Source: Bromus sterilis
Taxonomy: Eukaryota > Streptophyta > Magnoliopsida > Poales > Poaceae
Length of the DNA: 64,000 nucleotides
Reading direction: 5' to 3'
Assembly (NCBI GenBank): GCA_950022295.1
Contig: OX465597.1
Span: 257,735,016-257,799,015 of the forward strand
The notes under the pieces are model-generated. The model did not search any database, was not told the DNA's origin, and saw only the letters and a program-made list of their open reading frames with translations. The position numbers were made by a program, and so were the translations under genes. This document shows positions 45,101 to 56,314 of the stretch, piece after piece; position 1 is the first letter of the stretch, and every line of letters starts with the position of its first letter.

Positions 45101-46643
45101 CGATAGGTCAGGTGTATTCCACCGGTGTGCGGCGGGCCTGGTGCTGTTCATGGCCGACAGGTATCCTGTTGTACGAAAGTCGAGCTCTTCAAAGAGCAAA
45201 CATGAGACAAGGTAAGGAGACGGTTCACCTTGTTGGTAAACGCACGAGTTGGTGGGACGTCAGGGCAGGCACCGATGTTACTGGTGGACCTGACTGATGT
45301 CGTTGTCCGCGACTCACCTAAATAAGGACAACGATAAAGGTTGTTCCGACAGAAAATAAATAAATTGCTAAATGGTTCTGTGGATGTCTTGAGTTGGCTA
45401 TATGCCATGTACGCACTACCTACCCGTGGGAATTACGAGTTATGGGCTCCCCTTCTTCGTAGTGTCGTCCGAGGACTCTTCAGACGTCAGAAGTACCGCG
45501 TCTTGCGCCGGGAAGTGGTGTTGTCTTATTTGCTCGCGCGGTGGTGTCTTATTTGTATTTGCTTTAACTTCACCGGCCAGCCTCGCATTGTGAAGGAGTA
45601 CGTCGGGGTTAGGGTCCAAAGCCCCACGTACATAGGATATAGTCCGGCGGATGACCTCTCTGTTGAGTTTGAAATATGGGCTACGGAGTGTCGGATAGCC
45701 TTGGTGGAGCGTTCCCTAACAAGGTGCCCACCACCCTGGAGATACGTGCGTGTAGTGTAACACAATTGCACCCCTGCAGGGAAGATTAATCTATTCGAAT
45801 AGCCGTGTCCACGGTAACAGGATGCTTTATGCTGAAGCTGGATCTTACCACTAAAAACTATTATTATTAAACTGTATGGTTCCGGGTTTTCTTCCTCGCA
45901 GGGTAGTCGAGGAAGGGATCTCGGAGTCATTGTTAATTATTACAACTTACTATTACACAATGTTGCAGCAACTTCTGCTGCATTGTTACTTTATGCTTTA
46001 TACAAACTATTGGCTAATTCTCTCCCCCTGCTGCAAGACTCGTCCGAAGATGCTAGTCTTCGATAGGCCTAGGTTCTTACCCTTATTCTGATTTCTACCT
46101 TGTAGTCCACTATATATAGCCTCCCCTTTCCATTTGATACAATGCATAATGCTTAGTGGCGGACGTAAGACTCGCGGGTATGCTAGATACTCACCTGCTT
46201 TATTTTCCCCTTTTATTGTTTTGCCTGATCGGCCGCTGCAGTCGACGTTGGAGCCTTGGAGTCTAGGAGCAAGAGATCCCGATGTCGACCACCGCAACAT
46301 GAATATCCCCGATGCCTTCTACGACGACGAGTTCCCCTTTCACCAGGAGTAGTTTGGAGGTTCCCAGGAAGGAGGCCTCGCCTTTTCGATCTGTTGTTAT
46401 TTGTGCTAGCCTTCTTAAGGCATCCTTGTATTCTTGTATCTGTACTCAGATACTATTTCTTCCGCTAACTTTGTGCTTTCGAGCTGTTGTATTCGAGCCC
46501 TCATGGCCCTTGGCTTCTATTAAAGAACTTGTATTATTTTAGTTGTAGACATGTGTTGTGATATCTCACCGTGAGTGCCTAATCTCGGTCGTGTACTTTC
46601 CGTGTATGATTACTGTACACGGTCTGATTTTGGGGGCGTCACA
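42121..46643 (+). mobile_element. Solo LTR of a long-LTR Gypsy family (4,523 bp)
   Basis: It starts TGTAACACCCTC and ends GGGGGCGTCACA, with TSD GTATG at 42116-42120 and 46644-46648. No primer site, polypurine tract or second LTR is inside. It shares layout with the Tekay LTR at 713-4403: AT-rich head, GC-rich block, AT-rich middle, TATTCGAATAGCCGTGTCC near 45799 and an acidic last frame. It is unusually long for an LTR. The insertion disrupts the CACTA transposase. Confidence 0.92.
42856..46352 (+). CDS. Possible spliced mini-gene inside the solo LTR (three exons, 131 aa)
   Basis: This is an inferred model. Exon 1 is 42856-43060 (ATG start MASELVSP, ending CCSPLQLL, donor GTGAGC). Exon 2 is 44382-44461 (acceptor TTCCGTAG, peptide DYFVDDRTPPASFQ, donor GCAAGC). 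Exon 3 is 46242-46352 (acceptor GCTGCAG, ending DAFYDDEFPFHQE and TAG). The lengths 205, 80 and 111 sum to 396, which closes the frame with no internal stop. The architecture, the GCAAGC donor and the acidic end repeat what is seen in the LTRs at 713-4403 and 49199-53134, though the sequences differ. I recognise no known domain. It could instead be a conserved untranslated structure. Confidence 0.4.
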
Positions 46644-48872
46644 GTATGCATATACAACCTCCCCCCCCCCTGGAAGTGCATGAAGAAAAAGTACATAACA
46701 ATGCGTATGCTAGTTCAAGGGCCGAAACAACCAGGTATGGACCTCAATCTCTATTTGAAGCTATTGAAAGAGGAGCTAGAAACGTTATGGAAAGACAGAG
46801 TCAATACATGGGACGCCGCCGGAAAAGAATATTTCCCAATGAAAGCCGCGGTGATCACGACGGTGCACGACTATCTCGGATACGGATATTTCTCAAGGCA
46901 GGTGGTCCAAGGATTCTGTGCATGCGTTAGGTGCATGGATAATACAACATACCACCAGCTACCAAAATATCCCAGATCTTCAAAAACCGTATTCAAGGGG
47001 TCTCGGAGGTGGCTTCCCAAGAAACACACATGGAGAACAGAGGGACATCTGTTCGATGGAAGCGAGGAGCTCCGAGCACCCCCAGCTGGAAGGATCAGCA
47101 AGGAAATCGACAACTTGCTGAAAACTTGGAAAGAGTGCCCCGCGCCGGGAAAGAAAAAAAAGAAGACTCAGCCGTTGATGAGGGTATGGAAAGAGAGGTC
47201 TTTTTTCTGGGATTTGGAATACTGGAGTCTCCTCTGTAGTCCTCATAGCCTTGATCCTCAGAGCTTGTTTGGCACGCTGCTCAACATGCCGGAGAAGACC
47301 AAGGACGGGCCAAAAGAAAGGAATGACTTGAAATTTATGGGCATCAGGAGGGAACTTCACCCCCCTAGTGACGACGATGATGATCTGGAGGCGTAAGAGG
47401 ATAAGGAAACACAAAACTCTCGCAAACGAAAAAGGGCGACCAAGAAGAAGACCGGTATTGATCACTGCCCCCCGGCATGCTTCACTCTGTGTGAGGAGGA
47501 GATCAAGCGGTTTATCGACTGCCTAATAGGAGTGAAATTTCTGAACGGCTACGCGAGGAAGATAATAAGATACCTAGATGAGGCGAAACAGCGTTTCAGC
47601 GGGATGAAATCTCATGACTGTGCCGTGCTGATGACGCAGATTCTCCCGGTTGTGAAACGAGGGATAATGGACGAGCACGTCTGTAAAACAGTGTTTGGCC
47701 TGTGAATCTTTTTTGACGTCATCTCCTAGAAGTCGATTTGTGCTATGCAACTCAAAAGGCTACAGGAGGAGATCGTGCTCATACTATACGATCTTGAGAT
47801 CTATTTCCCGCCCGCGTTCTTCGACATTATGGTGCATCTGCTGATCCATGTCGTGGACGATATCATCCAACTCGGGCCTGCATTTCTGCGCAGCATGATG
47901 CCGGTCGAAAGGATGAATGGGCACATCAAAAAATACGTTCATAACAGGTCCCGTCCAGATGCAAGCATAGCGAAGGGCTTTCTAACCAAAGAGTGCATCT
48001 ATTTTTGCACGAATTATCTCAACACCGAGAACCCTGTTGGTCTGGCCGTGAACAAGCACTTTGGCAGGACCAATGGGTGTGGTCACCACGAGGGAAGCCG
48101 TGGAATGCATGTCAACTTTGAGGGACGAGACATCGACTTTGAAAGAGCAAGCCTAGTCGCGCTACAACACATCCAGATGGTCGATCTTTGGATAGTAAAG
48201 CACAAGGATGTAATCAGGAAGAAGTACAGTGACCAGGGCCTGCAGATAACGGACCGAGATCCACGGCTAATAAAAGAGCACAACTCCGATTTCATGACTT
48301 GGTTCAGGGACGAGCTTCGTGCTAATCCCCCGCGAAGGAACGCTTCCGAGGATGAAAAGATGATATTCACCTTGTCACAGGGTGCCTCATGCAACCTGAT
48401 GACCTATCAAGTGTATGATATCAACGGCTACACATTCTACACGGAGGAAAAGTACAATAACTGCGATTACCAGAACTCAGGCGTAACGGGGATATTCTAC
48501 ACCGATGGCGTCAAGGAAAGATTCTACGGAAGGATCGAAGACATATGGGAGCTCGACTACTGTGGAGAGAAGGTGCCGATGTTCCGTGTGAGATGGGCCA
48601 AGAGCGTCGTAAAAGAAGACCGGTACTTCACCACCATGGTTATACCCGAAGCCAAATCCAAGCCTCCGGGCGCAAACGTCACCGCGAAAAATGAGCCATG
48701 GGTACTGGTTAGCCAAGTGGACCAATGCTTCTTCATTACCGACCCATCAAAGTCGAGCCGCGTTGTAGTGAGGAGAGGCAAAAGAAACATAATCGTAATG
48801 GATGCAGTCGCCAACGAGCAAGACTTTGATAACTACGGCGAACCGAAGATGGAAGATGACTACGCCGCTTAG

Positions 48873-49198
48873 GATACATACACCACAACCCTACCAAAGA
48901 AAGGTCTCCCGTTCAAGAGGAAAAGTGAAGGCGTCCCGGGTCTATTTAGTCAACCACGACAAAGAAGGGCAAGAATAAGATCGTGAGGAAATGCTAGCTA
49001 GATATCTATCTCCAAATTTAAGAAAAATATTTTGTAATTCATGATCAATTTGTGTATGCATGGATTTACTCTGCACTTTGTAATTGATGATCACATTCTT
49101 AGGTTTGGATCATATAGTTTGAAGTGTATGAATGTCGACGATACACAATTGAAGCACCATGCCTAACTCCTTCAAAAAGATGAAATGTCCAGCTACAC
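48873..49198 (+). other. CACTA 3' non-coding region, first part
   Basis: AT-rich sequence after the transposase stop. It continues after the inserted solo LTR at 53140. The last five bases, TACAC (49194-49198), are the TSD of that LTR. Confidence 0.75.
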
Positions 49199-52100
49199 TG
49201 TCGGGACCCGGGGTTAGCGTATGCAAGACTCGCTACAACACAATCATATGGAGAGCCGAGAACCGTACCCAATTGTCTAAGCAGACAAGGCCAAGAACAG
49301 AACATTCTCGGAAAGCATCGAACGTGAGGGGCATCCCATCCAGACCGGATGATCAACTGAGATGGGTCCTCATCGTCCGCACACAAGTCCAAATGATATG
49401 GGTGGTGAACTCCCATACTCATAGACAAGTCGCCTCAACCATACTATCGATTGTATTATAACCCTTACATAGACTTACTCCAGCCCGATCACTTAGTCCG
49501 GGTCTAGGGCGGGCTCGATCATACAACAAAGTGTGCACGAGACAGAGTCTCGAGCAATCGCATCGCGATGCCCCAAGCTGCGCACATCTAAGGGCCACTT
49601 GGTGTATAAAAGACCGTCAGCCAGATCACAACTAAGGTCTCAAAAACCCATACAAATACATGCATGTTATAAACATACACGCAACACACATGCCTTGTAT
49701 GAATAGAAGGTATCATTGCAATTCTCTACAAATTATACATTTTATTGATAACTCTCACAGAGTGCACACAGATATCACAAGAATGTGATCCAACATTACA
49801 AAATTCAACAGAAGTAGAGTAGGTCTGAGTACAGACAAACTTAACAAATGGATTAAGAAGCCTTATTTAAACACAAAGCCCTCCACGAGGGAACCAGTTT
49901 GCCGACTGGGAATACACTAGCTTGGTCTTCAGTCGTCGAGCTCGAGCACGAATCCACCTTCGGGGTCAGTGGGTTCATCTAAAACATATAATAAGAAAAG
50001 GTGAGTACAAAGTCGTACTCAGTAAGACTTACGTAGGAACTATACTACTCATGCACATGTATCAAGGTAAAGGGAGGTGGGGTTCATAAGCAGAAGTGCC
50101 AGCTTTGACTTGGCTAGTCCTAAACTACGAGTACTAGACTTGAGATAAGAAGCGTACACGAGTCCACTACATGTCTCCAACCAATTACAGCACTATGGTG
50201 CCTTCCTCGACTTCCCCACGATAAATCACGCCATAGCACTCACGCTTATCTTGGCAAGTTCTATAAGTATCCAGTTCAAATTGTCTAATTATCAAGCTAA
50301 GCTTTCCAAGCAGTCCCTTACCGCGGACGTGGCTATTCGAATAGTTTTGTTAACCCTGCAGGGGTGTACCCCTACACACACATGACCATCAGTTACCGCC
50401 TTTGTCCTCGACACCATTCAAGGGGTGTCGGCGAGGATGTTCACCACAACTGTTACCTCATAGCCGATCTAGTCCAATAAAGCCGCCTACCTGGGTAGGC
50501 TACCACTATCGTGAACCCGGCCGGTTTACTGAAGTGGACCCAGATGATGTGTGCGTGGTGCATAAGGCGCTCTCGGCTGAGCCGTTCTCTCACTTAGCAG
50601 CCATGCCACAAACCTACGAGAACTCCGAACTACTGCGACATCTGGACATCGAAAGGGATGAGTTAGTAGGTTGAGAGGGCTCAGTGATCCCAATGTGTGG
50701 TTGTACTCTTCATCTTGGATCACCACACAAGAACTCGGACTTAGGGCGGTGTTCAACGAGACAACCCACTGTGTACTCCTACACAGCCTCTCATCGTTCA
50801 CCTTATATTAGGGCAGATTCACCAACACATTTCCACCATCATCACCATGATTGCTACCTTCCCGACTCACATAACAGTATCAACATTGTAACAATCTAAG
50901 AATGCAATAAGCAGTAACAATTGCAGGGGCCACATGATATCAATCAACTCCTACATTTTCTAGGATTGTGGTTTGCTTACTACTGTGAAAAATGATGGGT
51001 CATGCAAAGGAATGGGTTCATCTATGCGGTAGAAACGTAGCATGGTAATCATCCTATACAATGCATAAGCGAGACATGAGAGGGAAGTGTGATTTTATCG
51101 ACATGATCAATGGGGGTTTGCTTGCCTTGCTGATGAGGTTCAGTATCGGGGTCTTCAACGAAGGGGGCAGCCTCCTGTTCCGGTTCCACCTCTACTCGAC
51201 AAACAACAAGCAAGGGAGCATAATAAGTACAATGAACAATCACATGGTTGAAGGTTGAAACTTGATGTACATGCTTCTGATGTGTGAGGGAATTCAATTT
51301 AAAAGGAGTATATTGCAAATGAATTGCAAATTCAAACTTCAATTTGAATTTAAAAGGAATTCATATGCATTGTTCTCTCTGTTACCCCATTTTAAAATGG
51401 TCAAACATGAAAACAAAGTGCATATTCAGAATTCTTGTATTTTTCTGATAGATTTACATATATTATATGTTTAATTTTGAGTTAAAATGAATTAGTTATG
51501 AATTTCCAAAGTTTAATTAGTTTTCTGGATTTTCTGGAAATGATTTAAATAGAAATCATTCACTGCATCAGCATGAGGTCATGCTGACGTCAGGGGGCCA
51601 CTGACCACTGGGACCCACATGTCATTCTCTGTTCTGTTAATTAAACAAGTTTAATTTGATTTAAACTAATCAGAGAGATTAGTCTGGCCTTGGGCCCACA
51701 TGGAAGTGCACTTGGGGGTGGGGCCAAGGTGATTAGCACGGGGGTTAGAGCTCTAATGTAGGGGGTCGTCGCCGGCATCACTGCCGTCGCCGGAGACTCG
51801 CCGGAGTTGCAAAAACGAGCACGACTTGGGGATTGCTTGGTACTGGCGTGTAGTTGGGGTCCTTCCGCGTCGAACGTTGACATCAGGGGGTCACGGGGTT
51901 CACCAGAGCGTCGCTAGCGTCGAGGTTGGTGGAGGCAGAAACAGGGCGAGGTCGGGTACGGGGTTTTGGTGCACGGCTTGAGGTGATCTTGGGCGCGTTC
52001 GAAAGCTGGGAAGGCCAGGTGCCAAACGCACGTATTGGGGCATCAAGGTGGGCACTGGAGCGAGCTGTAGCTCGACCACGGCGGCGAGTAAGCTCGGGAT

Positions 52101-53134
52101 CATTAGCGGATTCGTCTAGAGGGTGAACGGAGGGCTGCCAAGTTGGGGGGTTTTGCTCACCAGGCAATGGGGAGCACGATGGAGTAGGCGACGAGCTCGG
52201 GGAGGTCACGGTGGCGCCGGATTTTGAGGTGGATCCGCGGCGGCCGGAGTGGAAGAAGATGAATCTCGCGTCGGCTACACAGCACCTCGGGGCGATTCCT
52301 TCTACGGCTCGGCGTAGACGACGATGGAGAAGACGATGTACACGATGGCGCGGCTCAGGGACGACGTTGGCCACGCGGGCTTCAAATCATGGCGACAGCG
52401 GCGTTCTGTTCTCCGCGGTGCTCAGCTAGAGAGAGGAGGATAGGCACTGGGGAGGGGGGGAATGGACGCACAGCGTCTCCAGGAGCTGCGAGGTGCGTCT
52501 AGGAGGCTCCAGAGGGGCAGGTGGAGGTTGTGGAGGCGTCGACGTGCGCGGCTAGCTCGGTGGCATTCCACCAAGCAGCTTGGAGGGGCGGGGTCGTAGA
52601 AGAAGACCCCTGTGCCCCTTTGGGCCGGCTGGGCTGGCTTCGCCCAGGCGATAGGTAAGGTTTTTTCTATTTTCTGTTTAATCTTTCCTGTCTTGATTTT
52701 CTTTTCTGTAATTTGTTTTGCCCATTAAATAAAATAGCTAGGCATTTTTATAAATGCTCAAAATTTATATTTGGACTTACATGACCAGTAGCTAGTCATT
52801 CCCAAGTTTTTAACATTTTTGAAATTCCAAATATTTGAATCTCAATTCAAATAGGGGTTTTTGATAAATTCCATGGTCCTGTTTGAATATTTGAAAAATC
52901 CATGAGCATGGGGTTGGTCCCACATCACTTGATATGTGATCACACTCTTTTATAAGACTTTTCAAAAATGCAAAAGGAATTTTTGGAGCAACTTTATTTC
53001 TGTCCATTTGAATTAATTCATCTCGGGGGTGTTCCTTCTCCCATTTGAGTTTGAATTTGAATTCCATTTGATTTTATTTGATGAATGCAAGGTGACTTTG
53101 ATCCTAGCACATTACCTAACAGATCGTTCTGACA
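49199..53134 (-). mobile_element. Solo LTR of a Tekay-type family, minus strand (3,936 bp)
   Basis: On the minus strand it begins TGTCAGAACGATC at 53134 and ends CCGGGTCCCGACA at 49199, flanked by TSD TACAC (49194-49198, 53135-53139). It aligns along its length with the 5' LTR 713-4403 in inverted orientation, for example 49200-49370 with 4235-4403 and 51110-51190 with 2490-2570, but is clearly diverged. No internal region remains. Confidence 0.92.
49929..52374 (-). CDS. Possible spliced mini-gene in the minus-strand solo LTR (three exons, 109 aa)
   Basis: This is an inferred model. Exon 1 is 52374-52161 (start MANVVPEP, ending SPTPSCSPLP, donor GTGAGC). Exon 2 is 51191-51126 (acceptor GTCGAGTAG, peptide with EQEAAPFVEDPDTEPHQQ, donor GCAAGC). 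Exon 3 is 49978-49929 (acceptor ATGTTTTAG, DEPTDPEGGFVLELDD, TGA). The lengths 214, 66 and 50 sum to 330, so the frame closes. Exon 2 has exactly the length of its counterpart at 2492-2557, and the peptide core PFVED-D-EP-QQ is kept. It is the closest homologue of the model at 1557-3797. The function is unknown. Confidence 0.42.
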
Positions 53135-53139
53135 TACAC

Positions 53140-53374
53140 CTTGTAATTGACGATCACATTCTTATGTTTCCAAATGTCGCTACACCTTGTGTTTGTGGAT
53201 CTTGGTTCGGTGACGACACGGTTAAGGCATGGTACGTGATCGATAAGATGAGTAACACACCGATGGGAAGGAAGTCCATGGCCTTGCTATAAAAACCAGA
53301 TATTTAGTAGCGACAACAAAACTAGTAGCGATAAAAACCCAGATAGATAGCTAGGCCAATTATGTCAGAACCCT
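53140..53374 (+). other. CACTA 3' tail, second part, up to a breakpoint
   Basis: It continues the CACTA tail (CTTGTAATTGACGATCACA resembles 49078-49097). It has short subterminal repeats TAGTAGCGA(C/T)A at ~53307 and ~53323. The terminal repeat is absent. At 53364-53374 the string TGTCAGAACCC equals the first 11 bases of the Tekay LTR, and minus-strand pol starts directly after it. Confidence 0.6.
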
Positions 53375-54626
53375 CTGATGACGATCATAGTAGCTTTTCT
53401 GACGAGACTGGGCTGCTTTCAATTGATCACGAACAATGCGAACTTTCTCTTCTGCTTCCATGATCAGGTCCGGTCCAAAGAATTGTCTTTCACCGGTTTC
53501 TGACCAGTTTAGGGGTGTTCGACATCGTCGTCCAGACAGGAGTTCAAAAGGAGCCATGTTCAGACTAGATTGGAAACTATTGTTATAAGCAAATTCGGCG
53601 AATGGAAGAGACTTCTCCCAATTCTTTCCGAATGAGATAACACAAGCTCTGAGCATGTCTTCAAGAATTTGGTTAACCCTTTCGACTTGACCGCTAGACT
53701 GAGGATGGAAAGCTGTACTAAAGGAGAGATGAGTTCCCATAGCATTCTGGAAGCTTTCCCAAAATCTAGAAGTGAAAAGGCTCCCACGATCAGAATTGAT
53801 TTCCAAAGGAACACCATGAAGAGACACAATTCTAGAGACGTACAAGTCCGCTAACTGGCTTGCAGTTATAGACTCGCGAACGGGAAGGAAGTGAGCAACT
53901 TTGGAAAGCCTATCTATGACAACGAAGATGGCATCATTTCCTTTCTGGGTTTTTGGAAATCCGGCGATGAAGTCCATACCGACTTTGTCCCATTTCCACT
54001 CTGGAATAGGCAAAGGTTGAAGTGTACCAGCAGGTCTTTGATGTTCTGCCTTAATGCGATGACAAACATCACATTCGGCAACAAATCGAGGAATGTCTCT
54101 CTTCATCCTAGTCCACCAAAATCTCTGGCGTAGATCTCGGTACATTTTTGTGCTACCGAGATGAATTGAGAGGGGTGTATCATGGGCTTCTTTGAGGATG
54201 AGTTGCCTTAGTTCCCTATTCATAGGTACTACCAAAAGATTTTCAAAGAATATCGTTCCTTTACTATCTATGGAGAAACATTTAGCAACTCCGCTAGCAA
54301 TGTTCTCCTTGATCCGGCAAACACCTCGTGCACGCCTTTGCGCAACTATGATTTGATCCTCAAGAGTTGGTTTCGCCACCAAGGTAGAAAGATAACCATG
54401 AGAAACAATCTCAAGATTGAGCTTGCGAAATTCCTCATGAAGAAATGGTTGATAATGTTGTAACATGAGGTTGTTACAATACGACTTACGACTTAGTGCA
54501 TTAGCCATGACATTGGCTTTGCCTGGGTTGTAAGAAATTCCTACGTCGTAATATTTTATCAACTCAATCCAGCGTCTTTGCCTGATATTAAGATCTGGCT
54601 GGGTGAAAATGTATTCGAGGCTTTGG
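53375..54626 (-). pseudogene. pol fragment, end of RNase H and integrase, minus strand
   Basis: It is open from SLEYIFTQPDL to KSYYDRH. The RNase H end has DALSRKSY spelled NALSRKSY. The integrase HHCC finger is present (HDTPLSIH, then CDVCHRIK), and the catalytic core is in DD35E order (GMDFIAGFPKT, INSDRGSLFTSRFW, GQVERVNQI). The frame is intact over this stretch. It stops at ~53375, before the C-terminal integrase domain and chromodomain. The left part of the same frame resumes at 61492 after the inserted element, whose TSD TTTGG lies at 54622-54626. Confidence 0.88.
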
Positions 54627-56206
54627 TGATACGTCCCAAACGTACCTATAATTTCTGCTTGCTCCATGCATGTTTTGTGTGATATTGCTATGCTTTTGAT
54701 ACACTTTCATATATTTTTATAACATATTTTGGAACTAACCTATTAATGTTTGCAAGAGTGCACAAGTTCTTGTTTTTTTAATTTATGTGTAGAATTACTT
54801 GGATAAATCTAAAATCACAAAAAGAAAGCCTTGTAAGAGTTAGACTCTAACTTTCCCGAAATCTGTCCTCACCAGATCGCCTCGGAAACGCTAGAAGACG
54901 GCGTCAAACGGAAAAACTTAAAACTACAATATTGTAGGGAATTGTTTTCCGGTGGATTTAGACATAAAATTCGGCCCAATCGGAGTTCGGATGCTTCCAG
55001 AAACTCCGAAATACTGAAGACGTAATCTAGATGACGGGAATCCGAGATTCCATATAAAGAGAGGAAACCTAGGTCAAAGGGCACCACGAAAATTCCTCCC
55101 TCTTGGCAGCCGTGTTGAGGGGAGATCAATCTGCACAGCAGAACCATCTCCAAGGAAGAAGAAGGGGCCAAGGGCTGCTGCACCCAAGGGCCGTGGCCAC
55201 CGCCGTGGCCGTGCCGTGGCCGCCGCCGCCGCCATCTTCTTCATCTTCTCCGGGCTTCATCTCTCCATCAACAACTCTCTCTCTCTGTCACCATGTCCAT
55301 GTGTGAGTAGTTTCCCCTCGGGGCTAAGGCTTGTATCTTGATCTATGTGGTTTCTCTCTCTCTCCCATGATGTGATCTTTGTTGTGATCATTGGCTATGT
55401 TAATCTAGGGTGATCCCATTATGTTTCCCCTTCCTCTATGTATTGGATTGATGTACTCAATTGATCTTATCTAGTATAATCCCCGAGACCAAGGTGACAG
55501 CGGTCTATTGGACATGGGTTAGAACAATATTTTCATGAGTGATTTACTCTTTTGTGTGTGGATTGAAGATTGAGAGTCTTTTGGTAATTGTCTTTGACTA
55601 TCCTTTAGATATGTTGTGGTGATTGTGGTACTCTCTTTGGATGGCCGCGGTGACATTGGAAAATTCATAGATGAGAACTACGAACTCTGAGGTGTGCTTT
55701 TGTAGCCCTACACAATTCTCGTCCTCTCTTGACCACAAAGGATTGACCTCCGAGTGCGTCTTCATTGCATGTTTTATGGGAAATATCATGTGATTAAACT
55801 ATGTTAATGTTGTTGGGAGTTGCTACTAGTGAAAGTATGAAGCCTAGGCCTTGCTTCCATCATTGTTACACCGTTTGCACTCACTTTTGTTACTTGTTTC
55901 TTTGCTGCACTTTTTATTACAGATTTATATTACTTCGTTTTATCACACCTATCACCATATTTTACCATCTCTTCGCCGAACTTGTGCACCTATACAAGTC
56001 CTTGTTGTATTAGGTGTGTTGGGGACACAAGAGACTTCTTGTATCTTAATTGCAGGGTTGCTTGAGAGAGACCATCTTCAACCTCTACTTCCCTGAGTTC
56101 GATAAACCTTAGGTTATCCACTTGAGGGAAATTGATGCTGTCCTACAAACCTCTGCGCTTGGAGGCCCAACATAGTCTACAAGAATAGAAGCGTGTGTAG
56201 ACATCA
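54627..56206 (+). repeat. 5' LTR of the non-autonomous element (1,580 bp)
   Basis: It starts TGATACGTCCC, ends TAGACATCA and is followed by the primer site after nine bases. A GC-rich block with GCCGCC/GCCGTGG repeats lies at 55170-55260. Confidence 0.93.
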
Positions 56207-56215
56207 AGCTATTTC

Positions 56216-56231
56216 TGGCGCCGTTGCCGGT
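56216..56231 (+). other. Primer-binding site, Athila type
   Basis: TGGCGCCGTTGCCGGT follows the LTR by nine bases. The same class of site appears inverted at 22565-22582 and 32355-32372. Confidence 0.85.
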
Positions 56232-56314
56232 GAGGTGAGTGCTTGAAGCTATATCTTTAGATCTTGCAATTAAATCTTTTTGTTTCTTGTTTTTATTTTC
56301 ACTAGTTAGGCTTT

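Larger units (their letters stand above)
41057..48872 (+). pseudogene. TNP2-type CACTA transposase, interrupted by a solo LTR
   Basis: ATG 41057 opens a transposase-associated domain (RCPCRRCK near 41150). After a frameshift near 41260 come an acidic stretch and the tnp2 region (41386-41724, ILCPLDLPHVKYHVC). After another near 41740 comes CGVSRYKRGKKVPREVVRYF and SADGVNPFG, up to 42120. A 4.5-kb solo LTR follows. The protein resumes at 46649 in the original frame (IYNLPPPWKCMKKKY). The C-terminal half carries DUF4218-like (MMPVERMNGHIKKYVH, ~47900) and DUF4216-like (GRIEDIWELDYCGEKVPMF, ~48530) regions and ends at 48872. In-frame stops at 47394, 47703 and near 47727 also break it. The enzyme would excise and insert CACTA elements. 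This copy cannot. Confidence 0.9.
40036..53362 (+). mobile_element. CACTA DNA transposon, 5' end present, 3' end missing
   Basis: It begins CACTACTAGGGAAA at 40036, followed by subterminal repeats, a tandem repeat, a TNP2-type transposase (41057-48872) and an AT-rich tail. Two solo LTRs interrupt it (42121-46643 and 49199-53134), and their TSDs allow the CACTA sequence to be followed across. The expected closing terminal repeat (CCCTAGTAGTG) is not found. The tail stops near 53362, next to a minus-strand Gypsy fragment. It sits in the second ORF of an Athila-like element. Confidence 0.88.

Noticed and set aside
42121..46643. Full-length retrotransposon instead of solo LTR
   Set aside because: I looked for a second TGTAACACCCTC start, a primer site or a polypurine tract inside and found none. 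The string TGTAACACAATTG at ~45757 is not an LTR start.
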